Source: an uncultured Prevotella sp.
Lineage (GTDB): Bacteria > Bacteroidota > Bacteroidia > Bacteroidales > Bacteroidaceae
Reading direction: 5' to 3'
Assembly: GCA_902495455.1 (NCBI GenBank)
Contig: CABUXJ010000009.1
Span: 1-64,000 of the forward strand
Length of the DNA stretch: 64,000 bases
Position 1 is the stretch's first letter. Every line of letters starts with the position of its first letter. The position numbers were made by a program, and so were the translations under genes. This document shows positions 30,228 through 38,387 of the stretch, piece by piece. Below the pieces are notes generated by a model, which was not told the origin of the DNA, did not search any database, and was given only the letters and a program-made list of their open reading frames with translations.

Positions 30228-33068
30228 ATGGATAATACACCGACCAATCATACTTCGCCGACGACCGGCCTCAGCAGCGCACAGGTCGAGGAGAGCCGGA
30301 GCCGCCACGGCCGTAACGTGCTCACACCGCCCAAACGCATCCCGATGTGGCGCCTATATTTAGAGAAGTATGACGATCCGATAATCAAGATATTGCTTGT
30401 TGCGGCCGCCGTGTCGCTGGCTCTCGCCTTTGTCGAGGGCGAATTTGCCGAAGCAATAGGTATTTTTTTCGCCATTTTCCTTGCCACGACCGTCGGCTTC
30501 TATTTTGAGCGCGACGCTGTCCGGCGTTTTGGTGTGCTCACGTCCATGAGCGAGGAGCAGGCCGTGAAGGTCGTCCGTGACGGCCGCGTGACGGAAGTTC
30601 CGCGCCGTGACATCGTGGTCGGCGACATCGTCGTGGTGGAGACGGGCGACGAGATTCCGGCCGACGGACGGCTCGTCGAGGCTGTCGGCATCGAGGCCGA
30701 CGAGTCCGCCCTGACCGGTGAGCCGGTAGCCCGCAAGCGGGTTGTCGCAGACGGTGAAGCGCGCGACGCTGAGGCGACCTATCCCGAGGACATGATGCTC
30801 CGCTCGGCCTTGGTCATGGGCGGCACGGGACGCATGAGGGTGACGGCCGTCGGCGACGCGACGGAAATAGGTCTCGTGGCCGGCAAGTCGACGGAGATGA
30901 CCGGAGTGAAAACCCCGCTGAACCGCCAGCTCGACCGTCTGGCCGCCATGATCAGCAAGGTGGGCACGGGAGTGGCCGTGGCGGCGTTTGTCGTATTCCT
31001 CGGCCACGATGTGCTGACCCGACCGCTGTGGCATACGGACAATTATGTGGAGATGGCCTCGACCGTGCTCCGCTACTTCATGATGGCCGTGACGCTCATC
31101 GTCATGGCCGTGCCGGAGGGCCTTCCGATGGCCGTGACGCTCGCGCTGGCGCTCAACATGCGCCGGATGCTGAAGACCAACAATCTGGTGCGGAAGCTGC
31201 ACGCCTGCGAGACGATGGGCGCCGTGACCGTGATATGCACGGACAAGACAGGCACGCTGACGCAAAACCGGATGACGGTGAGGGAAATTGTCTGTCCCCA
31301 GCCGCTTTCTTCTGAGGACTGTCAGGGCGGAAGCCAGCGGAAACCTCAGTCTCTGAAGATGCCGCAGGACACACATGACGGTAGGGACACATTCTTGTAT
31401 TTGTCCGCAAGTAAAATGGTTAACTCCAATACGTTGATTGCGGACAAATACAAGAATGTGTCCCTACCGTCATGTGCATCCTGCGGCATCATTAGTCAGA
31501 GGGACGCCCTCCTTGCCCATTTCGCCCTCAACACCACGGCCGAACTCGACGAAGACCGCGGCATAGGCAATCCCACGGAGGTGGCCCTGCTGCGCTGGCT
31601 GGCCGCTCATGGTGAGGACTACGCGGCGATGCGTCGGGCAGCAACGGTCGTCGAACGGATACCGTTCAGCACGGAGAGGAAATATATGGCGACGCTCTGC
31701 GACACGGCCGACGGCCGGATGCTGTTCGTCAAGGGTGCGCCGGAGATTGTGCTGAACCACTGCGACATGACCGACGATGACCGCCGACAGATTGAAAAGA
31801 CACTGGCCGGATGGCAGTCGCAGGCCATGCGCACGCTGGCTTTCGCCTGTCGGGCGACCGACACGGCCGATGTCGCCCATCTCACGCTTCAGGCCGTCGC
31901 GGCCATCAGCGACCCGTTGCGTCCGGAAGTGGCGGCGGCCGTGAACAGCTGCCGTGACGCAGGAATAGACGTCAAGATCGTGACGGGCGACACGACGGCC
32001 ACGGCAATGGAGATAGCGCGTCAGATAGGCGTCGTCACGGGACGAGACGGTGACACGGACGAGACGGGAAGCGACAAGAAAAACAACAAGGAGAACAAGA
32101 ATAATGCGATCTCTATCACCGGTCCCGAGTTTGCCGCCCTCAGCGACGAGGAGGCCTATCGCCGCGCGGCCGCTCTGAAAGTGATGAGCCGTGCGCGGCC
32201 GTCGGACAAGCAGCGGCTCGTCAGTCTGCTTCAGCAGCGGGGCGAGGTGGTGGCCGTCACGGGCGACGGGACCAACGACGCGCCGGCCCTCAACCACGCC
32301 CACGTGGGACTCTCGCTCGGGTCGGGCACGAGCGTGGCAAAGAACGCGAGCGACATGACGCTCATGGACGACTCCTTCGACAGCATCGTCCGTGCCGTCC
32401 GCTGGGGGCGTTCGCTATACAGAAACATACAACGGTTCATCTTCTTCCAGCTCGTCGTCAACGTCACGGCACTGCTGCTCGTGCTCGGCGGCTCCTTCAT
32501 GGGCACCGAATTGCCCCTGACGATAACCCAGATGCTCTGGATAAACCTCATCATGGACACCTTTGCGGCGATGGCCTTGGCCGCGCTGCCGCCCGAGGAC
32601 GACGTCATGAGAGAACGGCCGCGACACCGCGACGCTTTCATCATCACGCGGCAGATGGGGCGTGGGATAGCAGCCGTGGGACTGGTGTTCTTCGGCGTGA
32701 TGCTCGCCATGCTCTACTACTTTGAGCGTGTGGCCGGCGTTTCGACGGAAGAGCTCACGGTGTTTTTCACCGTCTTCGTCATGCTCCAGTGGTGGAACCT
32801 GCTCAACGCCAAGACGCTCGGCACCACCCGCTCGGCCCTCACAGGACTGACGTCCGACCGCGGGCTGCTCTTCGTGCTGGCCCTGATAGTCGGCGGCCAG
32901 TGGCTGATAGTGACCTTCGGCGGCGACATGTTCCGCACAGTGCCGCTCTCGGCCGAGACATGGGGACTGATAGTGGCGGCGACATCGCCCGTGCTCATCG
33001 TCGGCGAACTGTGGCGGCTGGTGCGCAGAAGTATGAAAAAGAAAGGAAAAGAAGACATAGAAGAGTGA
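30228..33068 (+). CDS. P-type Ca2+-transporting ATPase with palindromic insert
   Basis: A 946-residue P2-type pump. It shows the N-terminal cation domain, phosphorylation site Asp339 in CTDKTGTLTQ, actuator TGEPV, hinge VTGDGTNDAPAL and about ten membrane helices (PEGLP in helix 4, NVTALLLVLGG, NLIMDTFAAMALAALPPEDD). Motifs match the calcium PMCA/SERCA branch. Just after the DKTGT segment lies a non-homologous stretch of about 45-65 residues (from 31310 to about 31500) translated from a long inverted repeat (31358-31490). ATG 30228 is preferred to 30219, and the leader is very short. Its stop overlaps the ribF start. Confidence 0.93.
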   Translation: MDNTPTNHTSPTTGLSSAQVEESRSRHGRNVLTPPKRIPMWRLYLEKYDDPIIKILLVAAAVSLALAFVEGEFAEAIGIFFAIFLATTVGFYFERDAVRRFGVLTSMSEEQAVKVVRDGRVTEVPRRDIVVGDIVVVETGDEIPADGRLVEAVGIEADESALTGEPVARKRVVADGEARDAEATYPEDMMLRSALVMGGTGRMRVTAVGDATEIGLVAGKSTEMTGVKTPLNRQLDRLAAMISKVGTGVAVAAFVVFLGHDVLTRPLWHTDNYVEMASTVLRYFMMAVTLIVMAVPEGLPMAVTLALALNMRRMLKTNNLVRKLHACETMGAVTVICTDKTGTLTQNRMTVREIVCPQPLSSEDCQGGSQRKPQSLKMPQDTHDGRDTFLYLSASKMVNSNTLIADKYKNVSLPSCASCGIISQRDALLAHFALNTTAELDEDRGIGNPTEVALLRWLAAHGEDYAAMRRAATVVERIPFSTERKYMATLCDTADGRMLFVKGAPEIVLNHCDMTDDDRRQIEKTLAGWQSQAMRTLAFACRATDTADVAHLTLQAVAAISDPLRPEVAAAVNSCRDAGIDVKIVTGDTTATAMEIARQIGVVTGRDGDTDETGSDKKNNKENKNNAISITGPEFAALSDEEAYRRAAALKVMSRARPSDKQRLVSLLQQRGEVVAVTGDGTNDAPALNHAHVGLSLGSGTSVAKNASDMTLMDDSFDSIVRAVRWGRSLYRNIQRFIFFQLVVNVTALLLVLGGSFMGTELPLTITQMLWINLIMDTFAAMALAALPPEDDVMRERPRHRDAFIITRQMGRGIAAVGLVFFGVMLAMLYYFERVAGVSTEELTVFFTVFVMLQWWNLLNAKTLGTTRSALTGLTSDRGLLFVLALIVGGQWLIVTFGGDMFRTVPLSAETWGLIVAATSPVLIVGELWRLVRRSMKKKGKEDIEE
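31358..31490. repeat. 53-bp inverted repeat inside the ATPase gene
   Basis: Arms 31358-31410 and 31438-31490 pair over 53 bp with two adjacent mismatches around a 27-base loop. Both arms contain GTAGGGACACATTC and TGTATTTGTCCGCAA. The reading frame stays open through the whole element. It would form a long hairpin in the mRNA. Confidence 0.9.
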
Positions 33069-34015
33069 TGGATATCATAAGATTAGACGAAGGACAGGCC
33101 GCCGTCACCCCCTGCGTGGCGACCATCGGCTTCTTTGACGGAGTCCACCGCGGCCACCGCCACCTCATCCGGCAGGTCACGGAGGAAGCGCGGCAACGTT
33201 CGTTGAGCTCGCTCGTGGTCACATTCGACCGCCATCCGCGCCAGGTGCTCGGTTCGGGCTATTGTCCCCGGATGCTCACCACCTTCACCGAACGTCTGCA
33301 TCTGCTCTCCCGGACCGGTGCCGACCGCTGCGTGGTGCTACCGTTCGACCGGCGGCTGGCCTCTCTGTCAGCCCGCGACTTCATGCGCGAGGTGCTCCGG
33401 GACCGGCTCAGCGTCAAGGTGCTCGTCGCCGGTTATGACAGCCGTTTCGGGGCCGGACGCAACGAAGGATTCGACGACTACGTCGCATACGGGCGAGAGA
33501 TGGACATGGACGTGATACGCGGTGCCGAACTGACAATGGCCGGCGTCAGCGTCAGTTCGTCGGTCATACGCTCCCTGCTCGACGAGGGAGAGGTCTCGAT
33601 GGCCGCCCATTGTCTCGGCTATCCGTACATGCTGGCCGGAACGGTCGTGACGGGCGAACAGGTGGGACGCCGTCTCGGTTTTCCCACGGCCAACATCCTA
33701 CCCGAAGACGACACACAACTCATCCCCGCGCCCGGCGCCTATGCCGTCAGCGTCGACCTGCCCGAGGCCGGACGCCGTCTCGGGGGCATGATGAACATCG
33801 GCATGCGCCCCACGTTCGACGGACACGAGATGACCCTCGAGGTCCATGTCTTCGACTTCGACGGCGACCTCTACGACCGACGTATAGCCGTATCGTTCGT
33901 CAGTCGTCTGCGCGGCGAACGGAAGTTCCGCAATGGCGGCGAGCTGGCCGCACAGTTGGCCGAAGACGAGGCTGCAGCCAGAGCGGCGCTATTGAGAGTG
34001 AAGAGTGAAGAATGA
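33068..34015 (+). CDS. ribF: Bifunctional riboflavin kinase/FAD synthetase
   Basis: A 315-residue enzyme making FMN and FAD. The N-terminal nucleotidyltransferase has TIGFFDGVHRGHRHLI (HxGH-type motif), VTFDRHP and VSSSVIRSLL. The C-terminal flavokinase has GRRLGFPTANI and MMNIGMRPTFDG, then LEVHVFDFDGDLYD. The ATG overlaps the ATPase stop (ATGA), so it is translationally coupled to an unrelated pump gene. After its stop a GAAGAGTGAA simple repeat runs to about 34048. Confidence 0.95.
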   Translation: MDIIRLDEGQAAVTPCVATIGFFDGVHRGHRHLIRQVTEEARQRSLSSLVVTFDRHPRQVLGSGYCPRMLTTFTERLHLLSRTGADRCVVLPFDRRLASLSARDFMREVLRDRLSVKVLVAGYDSRFGAGRNEGFDDYVAYGREMDMDVIRGAELTMAGVSVSSSVIRSLLDEGEVSMAAHCLGYPYMLAGTVVTGEQVGRRLGFPTANILPEDDTQLIPAPGAYAVSVDLPEAGRRLGGMMNIGMRPTFDGHEMTLEVHVFDFDGDLYDRRIAVSFVSRLRGERKFRNGGELAAQLAEDEAAARAALLRVKSEE

Positions 34016-34049
34016 AGAGTGAAGAATCCAAATGCTTTTTAAGTGAAAA

Positions 34050-34814
34050 ATGAAGAATGCTTTAATCTATCTGCTGGTCTTCGCCGCCATACAAATCGGA
34101 TGCGCGGCCTTAGTGAGGGTTTTGTGGCCATACATCGCCGGAACGCCCGACATAACGCCGATGATGCTCATCGCGTCATCAACCGCAAGCAGCGTCATCG
34201 CCGCCGCGGTGTTCATCCTCGCCCGTTGGTCCGCGCTGTCGCGTGACTATGTCCGTTCGCGCCAATGGGGAGTATTGTTCTGGTCGTCGGTGGCCGCCGC
34301 CGGTGCCATCATACCGTCGGCATGGCTTCAGGAAGTGTTGCCGGAGTTGCCCAACTGGGCCGAGGGACAGCTGGACATGATTCTGCGCGAACGCTGGGGC
34401 TACGTCGCCGTGGGCCTGTTGGCTCCGATTGTCGAGGAGATGGTGTTCCGCGGAGCCATACTCCGCTCGCTGCTCTCGACGATGTCGCGGCCGTGGGCGG
34501 CCATCGCCGTGTCGGCCGTATTGTTTGCCGCCGTCCACTCCAATCCCGCCCAGCTGCCCCACGCACTGCTCGTAGGTCTGCTGTTGGGATGGATGTACAT
34601 GCGGACGGGCAGCATCGTCCCCGGAGTGGCCTATCATTGGGTGAACAACACCGTCGCATACATCATGTACAACGTGATGCCCGACCCCGACGCGCCGCTG
34701 TCGACGCTCTTCGGCGGTGACACGCTGCGGACGCTGATGGCTGTCGGCTGCTCACTGCTGATACTGCTGCCGGCCCTGTTTCAACTCAACATCAGAATGA
34801 AAAAGGCCGACTGA
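34050..34814 (+). CDS. CPBP-family intramembrane protease
   Basis: A 254-residue protein with about seven membrane helices. Catalytic signatures of CAAX/CPBP proteases are seen: EEMVFRGAILRSLL (Glu-Glu and Arg), FAAVHSNPAQLPHALLVG (His) and YHWVNNTVAY (His and Asn). Substrate is unknown, and bacterial members may process peptides or act in membrane protein turnover. It sits between ribF and a Nudix gene on the same strand, in probable co-transcription. Confidence 0.88.
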   Translation: MKNALIYLLVFAAIQIGCAALVRVLWPYIAGTPDITPMMLIASSTASSVIAAAVFILARWSALSRDYVRSRQWGVLFWSSVAAAGAIIPSAWLQEVLPELPNWAEGQLDMILRERWGYVAVGLLAPIVEEMVFRGAILRSLLSTMSRPWAAIAVSAVLFAAVHSNPAQLPHALLVGLLLGWMYMRTGSIVPGVAYHWVNNTVAYIMYNVMPDPDAPLSTLFGGDTLRTLMAVGCSLLILLPALFQLNIRMKKAD

Positions 34815-34855
34815 AACATAACATCTGACACCTAACATCTAACATAAACAAGCGT

Positions 34856-35386
34856 ATGGATATTCATCCGTTAGAGAAATTCAAGTACTGCCCCAAGTGC
34901 GGCAGCAAGCACTTTGACGTGAACAACGAGAAAAGCAAGAAGTGTGATAATTGCGGCTTCGTCTACTATCAGAACCCGAGTGCGGCCACGGCGGCATTTA
35001 TCCTCAACGAACGCGGCGAACTGCTCGTCGAACGGCGCGGCAAAGAGCCGGCCAAAGGCATGCTCGACCTGCCCGGCGGATTTGTCGACAACGACGAGAC
35101 GGCCGAAGAGGGCATAGCCCGCGAGGTATTGGAAGAGACAGGCCTGAAGACCGTGGCGACAGAATACCTGTTCAGTCTGCCGAACATCTATATGTACTCC
35201 GGTATGGAAATCCATACACTCGACATGTTCTTCGCCTGTCGTGTGGAGGAAGGCAGTCAACCGGTGGCCGCCGACGATGCCTCCGAATGTTTCTGGCTGC
35301 CCGTCGAGGACATCCACACGGAGCAGTTCGGCCTGCGCTCCATACGCCACGCCATGCGCCGTTTTCTTGACGAGAATTTTAAATGA
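34856..35386 (+). CDS. Nudix hydrolase with zinc ribbon
   Basis: A 176-residue protein. An N-terminal zinc ribbon (KYCPKCGSKHF and KCDNCGFVYY, four Cys) precedes a Nudix fold with the box GGFVDNDETAEEGIAREVLE and following ETG. The layout recalls NudC-like NADH pyrophosphatases, but the length is shorter and the substrate is unknown. It is last of the plus-strand group ribF, CPBP protease, Nudix, and is closed by the hairpin at 35417-35476 shared with dusB. Confidence 0.9.
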   Translation: MDIHPLEKFKYCPKCGSKHFDVNNEKSKKCDNCGFVYYQNPSAATAAFILNERGELLVERRGKEPAKGMLDLPGGFVDNDETAEEGIAREVLEETGLKTVATEYLFSLPNIYMYSGMEIHTLDMFFACRVEEGSQPVAADDASECFWLPVEDIHTEQFGLRSIRHAMRRFLDENFK

Positions 35387-35416
35387 AGAGTGAAGAGTGA
35401 AAAACGAAAAGTGAAA

Positions 35417-35476
35417 AACGAAGAGTGAAGAATCCAATACTCTTTCTTATTGCATTTGGATTCTTCACTCTTCGTT
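35417..35476. terminator. Shared hairpin between Nudix and dusB genes
   Basis: Arms 35417-35437 and 35456-35476 are a perfect 21-bp pair within GAAGAGTGAAAAACGAA-type simple repeats. It lies between two converging genes and probably ends both transcripts. Confidence 0.75.
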
Positions 35477-35478
35477 CT

Positions 35479-36582
35479 TCACTCTTCGTTTAAACTCGTG
35501 AGCCGGGTACGGACATCCTCCAGAATGGCTGTCAGGTCGGCCACCGTTTCGGCCCGCAACATCGCAATGCGCGTCTGACGGAAGTCCGGGATGCCCTTGA
35601 AGATTGGCGTGGCGGCCAAGTGGCGACGCGTGTGGAGTATGCCGCGATACTCGTCTATGCGCTCGACATTGATGCGGAGCATCTCCAATAGAACGTCAAT
35701 CTTGTCAGATAAGGTCTGAGGGAATTTATATTTCGAGGAGGGAGGAGTGTATTTCGAGAAGGGAGGAGGGAGGAGGGAGGAGGGAGAAATGCTTGACACG
35801 CCATTCTCACTCCTCACTCCACACTCCTCACTCCTCGAAAATCCCTCCTCCCTCCTCGAAACTGCTTCCCCGAATATCCACGGCCGGCCGAACGTCGCGC
35901 GGCCGATCATCACCGCGTCGACGCCGTAGCGGTCGAAAGCCTGATGCGCTTCGGCAACGGAAGTGATGTCGCCGTTGCCTATGATGGGAATCCTGATGCG
36001 CGGATTGCGTTTCACCTCGCCGATGAGCGACCAATCGGCCTGTCCCGTGTACATTTGGGCACGTGTGCGGCCGTGGATGGTCAGGGCCGCAATGCCGCAG
36101 TCCTGCAGCTGTTCGGCCAAGTCGGTGATGACGAGATTGCTGCTATCCCAGCCCAGTCGGGTCTTCACCGTGACCGGCAGACGGACGGCATCGACGACGC
36201 GACGCGTTATGTCGAGCATGAGCGGGATATTCTGAAGCATGCCCGCACCGGCGCCCTTGCCCGCCACCTTCTTCACCGGACAACCGAAATTGAGGTCTAT
36301 CAGGTCCGGACCGGCCTGCTCGACGATACGTGCCGCCTCAACCATCGCATCCACATCACGGCCATAGATTTGTATTCCGACCGGCCGTTCCTCGTCGCTG
36401 ATGGTCAGTTTGCCGACCGTCGACTGCACTGAACGCACCAACGCCTCCGCACTGACAAACTCCGTGTAGACCATCGCCGCCCCGAAGCGCTTGCACAACA
36501 TGCGAAAGCCGATGTCGGTCACGTCTTCCATCGGTGCGAGAAAGAGCGGACGGGAGCCAAACTCTATGTTTCCTATCTTCAT
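35479..36582 (-). CDS. dusB: tRNA-dihydrouridine synthase with low-complexity insert
   Basis: A 367-residue flavoenzyme reducing uridines in tRNA. The FMN-binding barrel shows LAPMEDVTDIGFRML, LNFGCPVKKVAGKGAGAGML, VKTRLGWDSS, TIHGRTRAQMYTG and IIGNGDI. Residues about 241-284 (RREEGFSRSEECGVRSENGV, then SSISPSSLLPPPFSKY) are an extra Ser/Pro/Arg-rich stretch encoded by a GGAGGA/TCCTCC inverted repeat. It falls between the last barrel strands and the C-terminal helical domain. The frame is intact. dprA lies upstream on the same strand. Confidence 0.93.
   Translation of the reverse strand: MKIGNIEFGSRPLFLAPMEDVTDIGFRMLCKRFGAAMVYTEFVSAEALVRSVQSTVGKLTISDEERPVGIQIYGRDVDAMVEAARIVEQAGPDLIDLNFGCPVKKVAGKGAGAGMLQNIPLMLDITRRVVDAVRLPVTVKTRLGWDSSNLVITDLAEQLQDCGIAALTIHGRTRAQMYTGQADWSLIGEVKRNPRIRIPIIGNGDITSVAEAHQAFDRYGVDAVMIGRATFGRPWIFGEAVSRREEGFSRSEECGVRSENGVSSISPSSLLPPPFSKYTPPSSKYKFPQTLSDKIDVLLEMLRINVERIDEYRGILHTRRHLAATPIFKGIPDFRQTRIAMLRAETVADLTAILEDVRTRLTSLNEE
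35729..35862. repeat. GGAGGA/TCCTCC inverted repeat inside dusB
   Basis: Perfect 17-bp arms at 35731-35747 and 35845-35861 enclose further GGAGG and CTCCTCACTCC copies. The whole insert is read in frame. Confidence 0.85.
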
Positions 36583-36634
36583 ATTTCGTTCTTTTTGTTC
36601 AGTAGAATGTGTATTCCCAATTAATGTCTTTCGT

Positions 36635-37756
36635 CTAAATCGTTATCAGATGATACATCCCGCCGGCCTGCGGTCTGACGACTCCTTTCATCTCCAACTG
36701 AAAGAGGAGGGCCGTCACGCGGCTTATCGGCAGCCCGGTCTTGACGGTTATGATATTGATCTGGAGGTCATTGGTCTTACGCAACAGGTCGACAATAGCC
36801 TGTTCGTCATTGTCGAGCGGCGGGAAAATCTGCCGTTCGATACCCGTCGTCTTTGCCTTGGCCAGCACGGCGTCGTCCGTCCATCCCATCGCGGTGGCAA
36901 AATCGGCAGCCGACGTAATCAGCGCCGCACCATTGTCACGGATGAGATTGTTGCATCCCTCGGAATAAGGGGCGCCGACGGCTCCCGGAAAGGTGAACAC
37001 GTCACGGTCGTAGCTGCGGGCGATGGCGGCCGTGATGAGACTGCCGCCCTTTGCCGCCGACTCAACGACGACAGTGGCATCGGAGAGTCCAGCGATGATG
37101 CGGTTGCGGCGGACGAAATTGACCTTGTCGGCGTTGGTACCAGACATAAACTCCGTCATCAGGCCGCCGTGACCGAGCATGTCCACCGCCGTGGCACGAT
37201 GGCCCGACGGGTAGATAGTGTCCAACCCGTGGGCCAACACACCCACCGTGTCATATCCGCACTTCAGCGCCTCGCGATGGGCGCAGATATCCACGCCGTA
37301 GGCCAGTCCGCTGACCACGGTCACTTCGGGACAAAGCGCCCGCAGCCCGGCCGTAAAGTTGCGGATGAGGTCCTGTCCGTAAGCGGTGCAGTGGCGCGTA
37401 CCGACGATGCTGACCACACGGCGCCGATTGAGACACTCCGTACCCTTGTAGTAGACGACGAGCGGTGCGTCAGGGCACTCCTTGAGCCGCTGCGGATAAG
37501 CCTCATCGGCGAGTGTGAGCGCTACGATGCCATGCTTCCGCATGAACTCCGCCTCTGTCTCGGCCCGCCTCAACGGTTCGTCCCAGTCGCGCAGTGCGGC
37601 TATGAGACGCGGCGTACATCCGTCCACGACGTCGCCGACGTCCGCACGGTGTTCATAGACGGCCGTCGCGCTGCCCAGCTCTCGATAGAGAGCCAGCGCC
37701 GTCTGAAAGTTGAAATTGCTTATGCGCGTCAGCGCCATTGCGTATAGTGATTCCAT
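36635..37756 (-). CDS. dprA: DNA-processing protein A
   Basis: A 373-residue DprA/Smf protein, which loads RecA on incoming single-stranded DNA in natural transformation. The Rossmann-like core has SIVGTRHCTAYGQDLIRNF, VVSGLAYGVDICAH, SGTNADKVNFVRRNRIIAG and GSLITAA. The C-terminal winged-helix domain is LPISRVTALLFQLEMKGVV with a final GGMYHLI. An N-terminal HhH-like helix pair (residues 1-70) is also present. It is full length and lies just upstream of dusB. Confidence 0.95.
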   Translation of the reverse strand: MESLYAMALTRISNFNFQTALALYRELGSATAVYEHRADVGDVVDGCTPRLIAALRDWDEPLRRAETEAEFMRKHGIVALTLADEAYPQRLKECPDAPLVVYYKGTECLNRRRVVSIVGTRHCTAYGQDLIRNFTAGLRALCPEVTVVSGLAYGVDICAHREALKCGYDTVGVLAHGLDTIYPSGHRATAVDMLGHGGLMTEFMSGTNADKVNFVRRNRIIAGLSDATVVVESAAKGGSLITAAIARSYDRDVFTFPGAVGAPYSEGCNNLIRDNGAALITSAADFATAMGWTDDAVLAKAKTTGIERQIFPPLDNDEQAIVDLLRKTNDLQINIITVKTGLPISRVTALLFQLEMKGVVRPQAGGMYHLITI

Positions 37757-37776
37757 CGTACTCTTTTGTTTCTTCT

Positions 37777-37839
37777 TTTGAGGAGGGAGTCTTTAAGGAC
37801 CTTAAGGTCTTTAAGGTCCTTAAAGACTCCCTCCTCAAA
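37777..37839. repeat. Perfect 27-bp inverted repeat with TTAAGGACC words
   Basis: Arms 37777-37803 and 37813-37839 are perfect complements built of GAGGAGGGAGTC and TTTAAGGACC. It lies between the thioesterase and dprA genes, both minus strand, so it would act as an intergenic hairpin. Related TTAAAGTCC words occur at 51266-51300. Confidence 0.85.
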
Positions 37840-37845
37840 ATCCCA

Positions 37846-38244
37846 TCAACCAAACAACGCCGCGTCATATTCAGGACTTGACGCCAACCGTCCGTTGACC
37901 AGGCAGACAATGTCTGTCACGGCGCGGAAGCACAATCTGTCATCGGACGCACGGAATATGGCCTGATGGAAGACATACCGCAGACCTTCCTTGACGACAG
38001 CCAATCGCGAGATGAACTCGTCGTCGCATCTCAGCGGTGTCTTAAACTGCAGGTTCATACGTGCCACGACGGCGTCGGTACCGCGTCGGTGCATATCGGC
38101 GAAACTCAGTCCGCGCTCTTTCAGAAAGAGGTGGCGCGTGTGTTCCGCGTAGTGTAGATAGTTGGCGTTGTTCACTATGCCCTCGATGTCGCACTCGTAG
38201 TCGCGCACCATCATCTTCGCTTCAAATATATAATCCATCGTCAT
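37846..38244 (-). CDS. Acyl-CoA thioesterase (4HBT family)
   Basis: A 132-residue hotdog-fold protein. The N-terminal signature RDYECDIEGIVNNANYLHYA is that of YbgC/4-hydroxybenzoyl-CoA thioesterases, with an Asp or Glu and Asn in the active-site helix, and it is followed by HTRHLFLKERGLSF. It probably hydrolyses acyl-CoA thioesters. The ATG at 38244 is chosen. A second ATG lies six bases downstream. DUF2851 lies upstream on the same strand, separated by repeats. Confidence 0.88.
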   Translation of the reverse strand: MTMDYIFEAKMMVRDYECDIEGIVNNANYLHYAEHTRHLFLKERGLSFADMHRRGTDAVVARMNLQFKTPLRCDDEFISRLAVVKEGLRYVFHQAIFRASDDRLCFRAVTDIVCLVNGRLASSPEYDAALFG

Positions 38245-38280
38245 ATCGATCTTTATGTTACATTAATTATAAGGGGCCAC

Positions 38281-38387
38281 GGCCCCACCCCGGCCCTCCC
38301 CAAGGGGAGGGTGCCTACGGGATGAAAGGCGAAAGCTCTGACATCCGACATCTAACATCTGACATTTAACATCTGACATCTATCTTA
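38281..38387. repeat. C-rich palindrome (copy) and ACATCTGACATCT repeats
   Basis: 38281-38316 matches, over 36 bases, the 43-bp repeat that flanks the GNAT gene (58014 onward and, inverted, 56687 onward). 38338-38387 is a run of ATCTGAC/ATCTAAC words, also found near 34817 and 53533. Junction repeats without genes. Confidence 0.75.
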
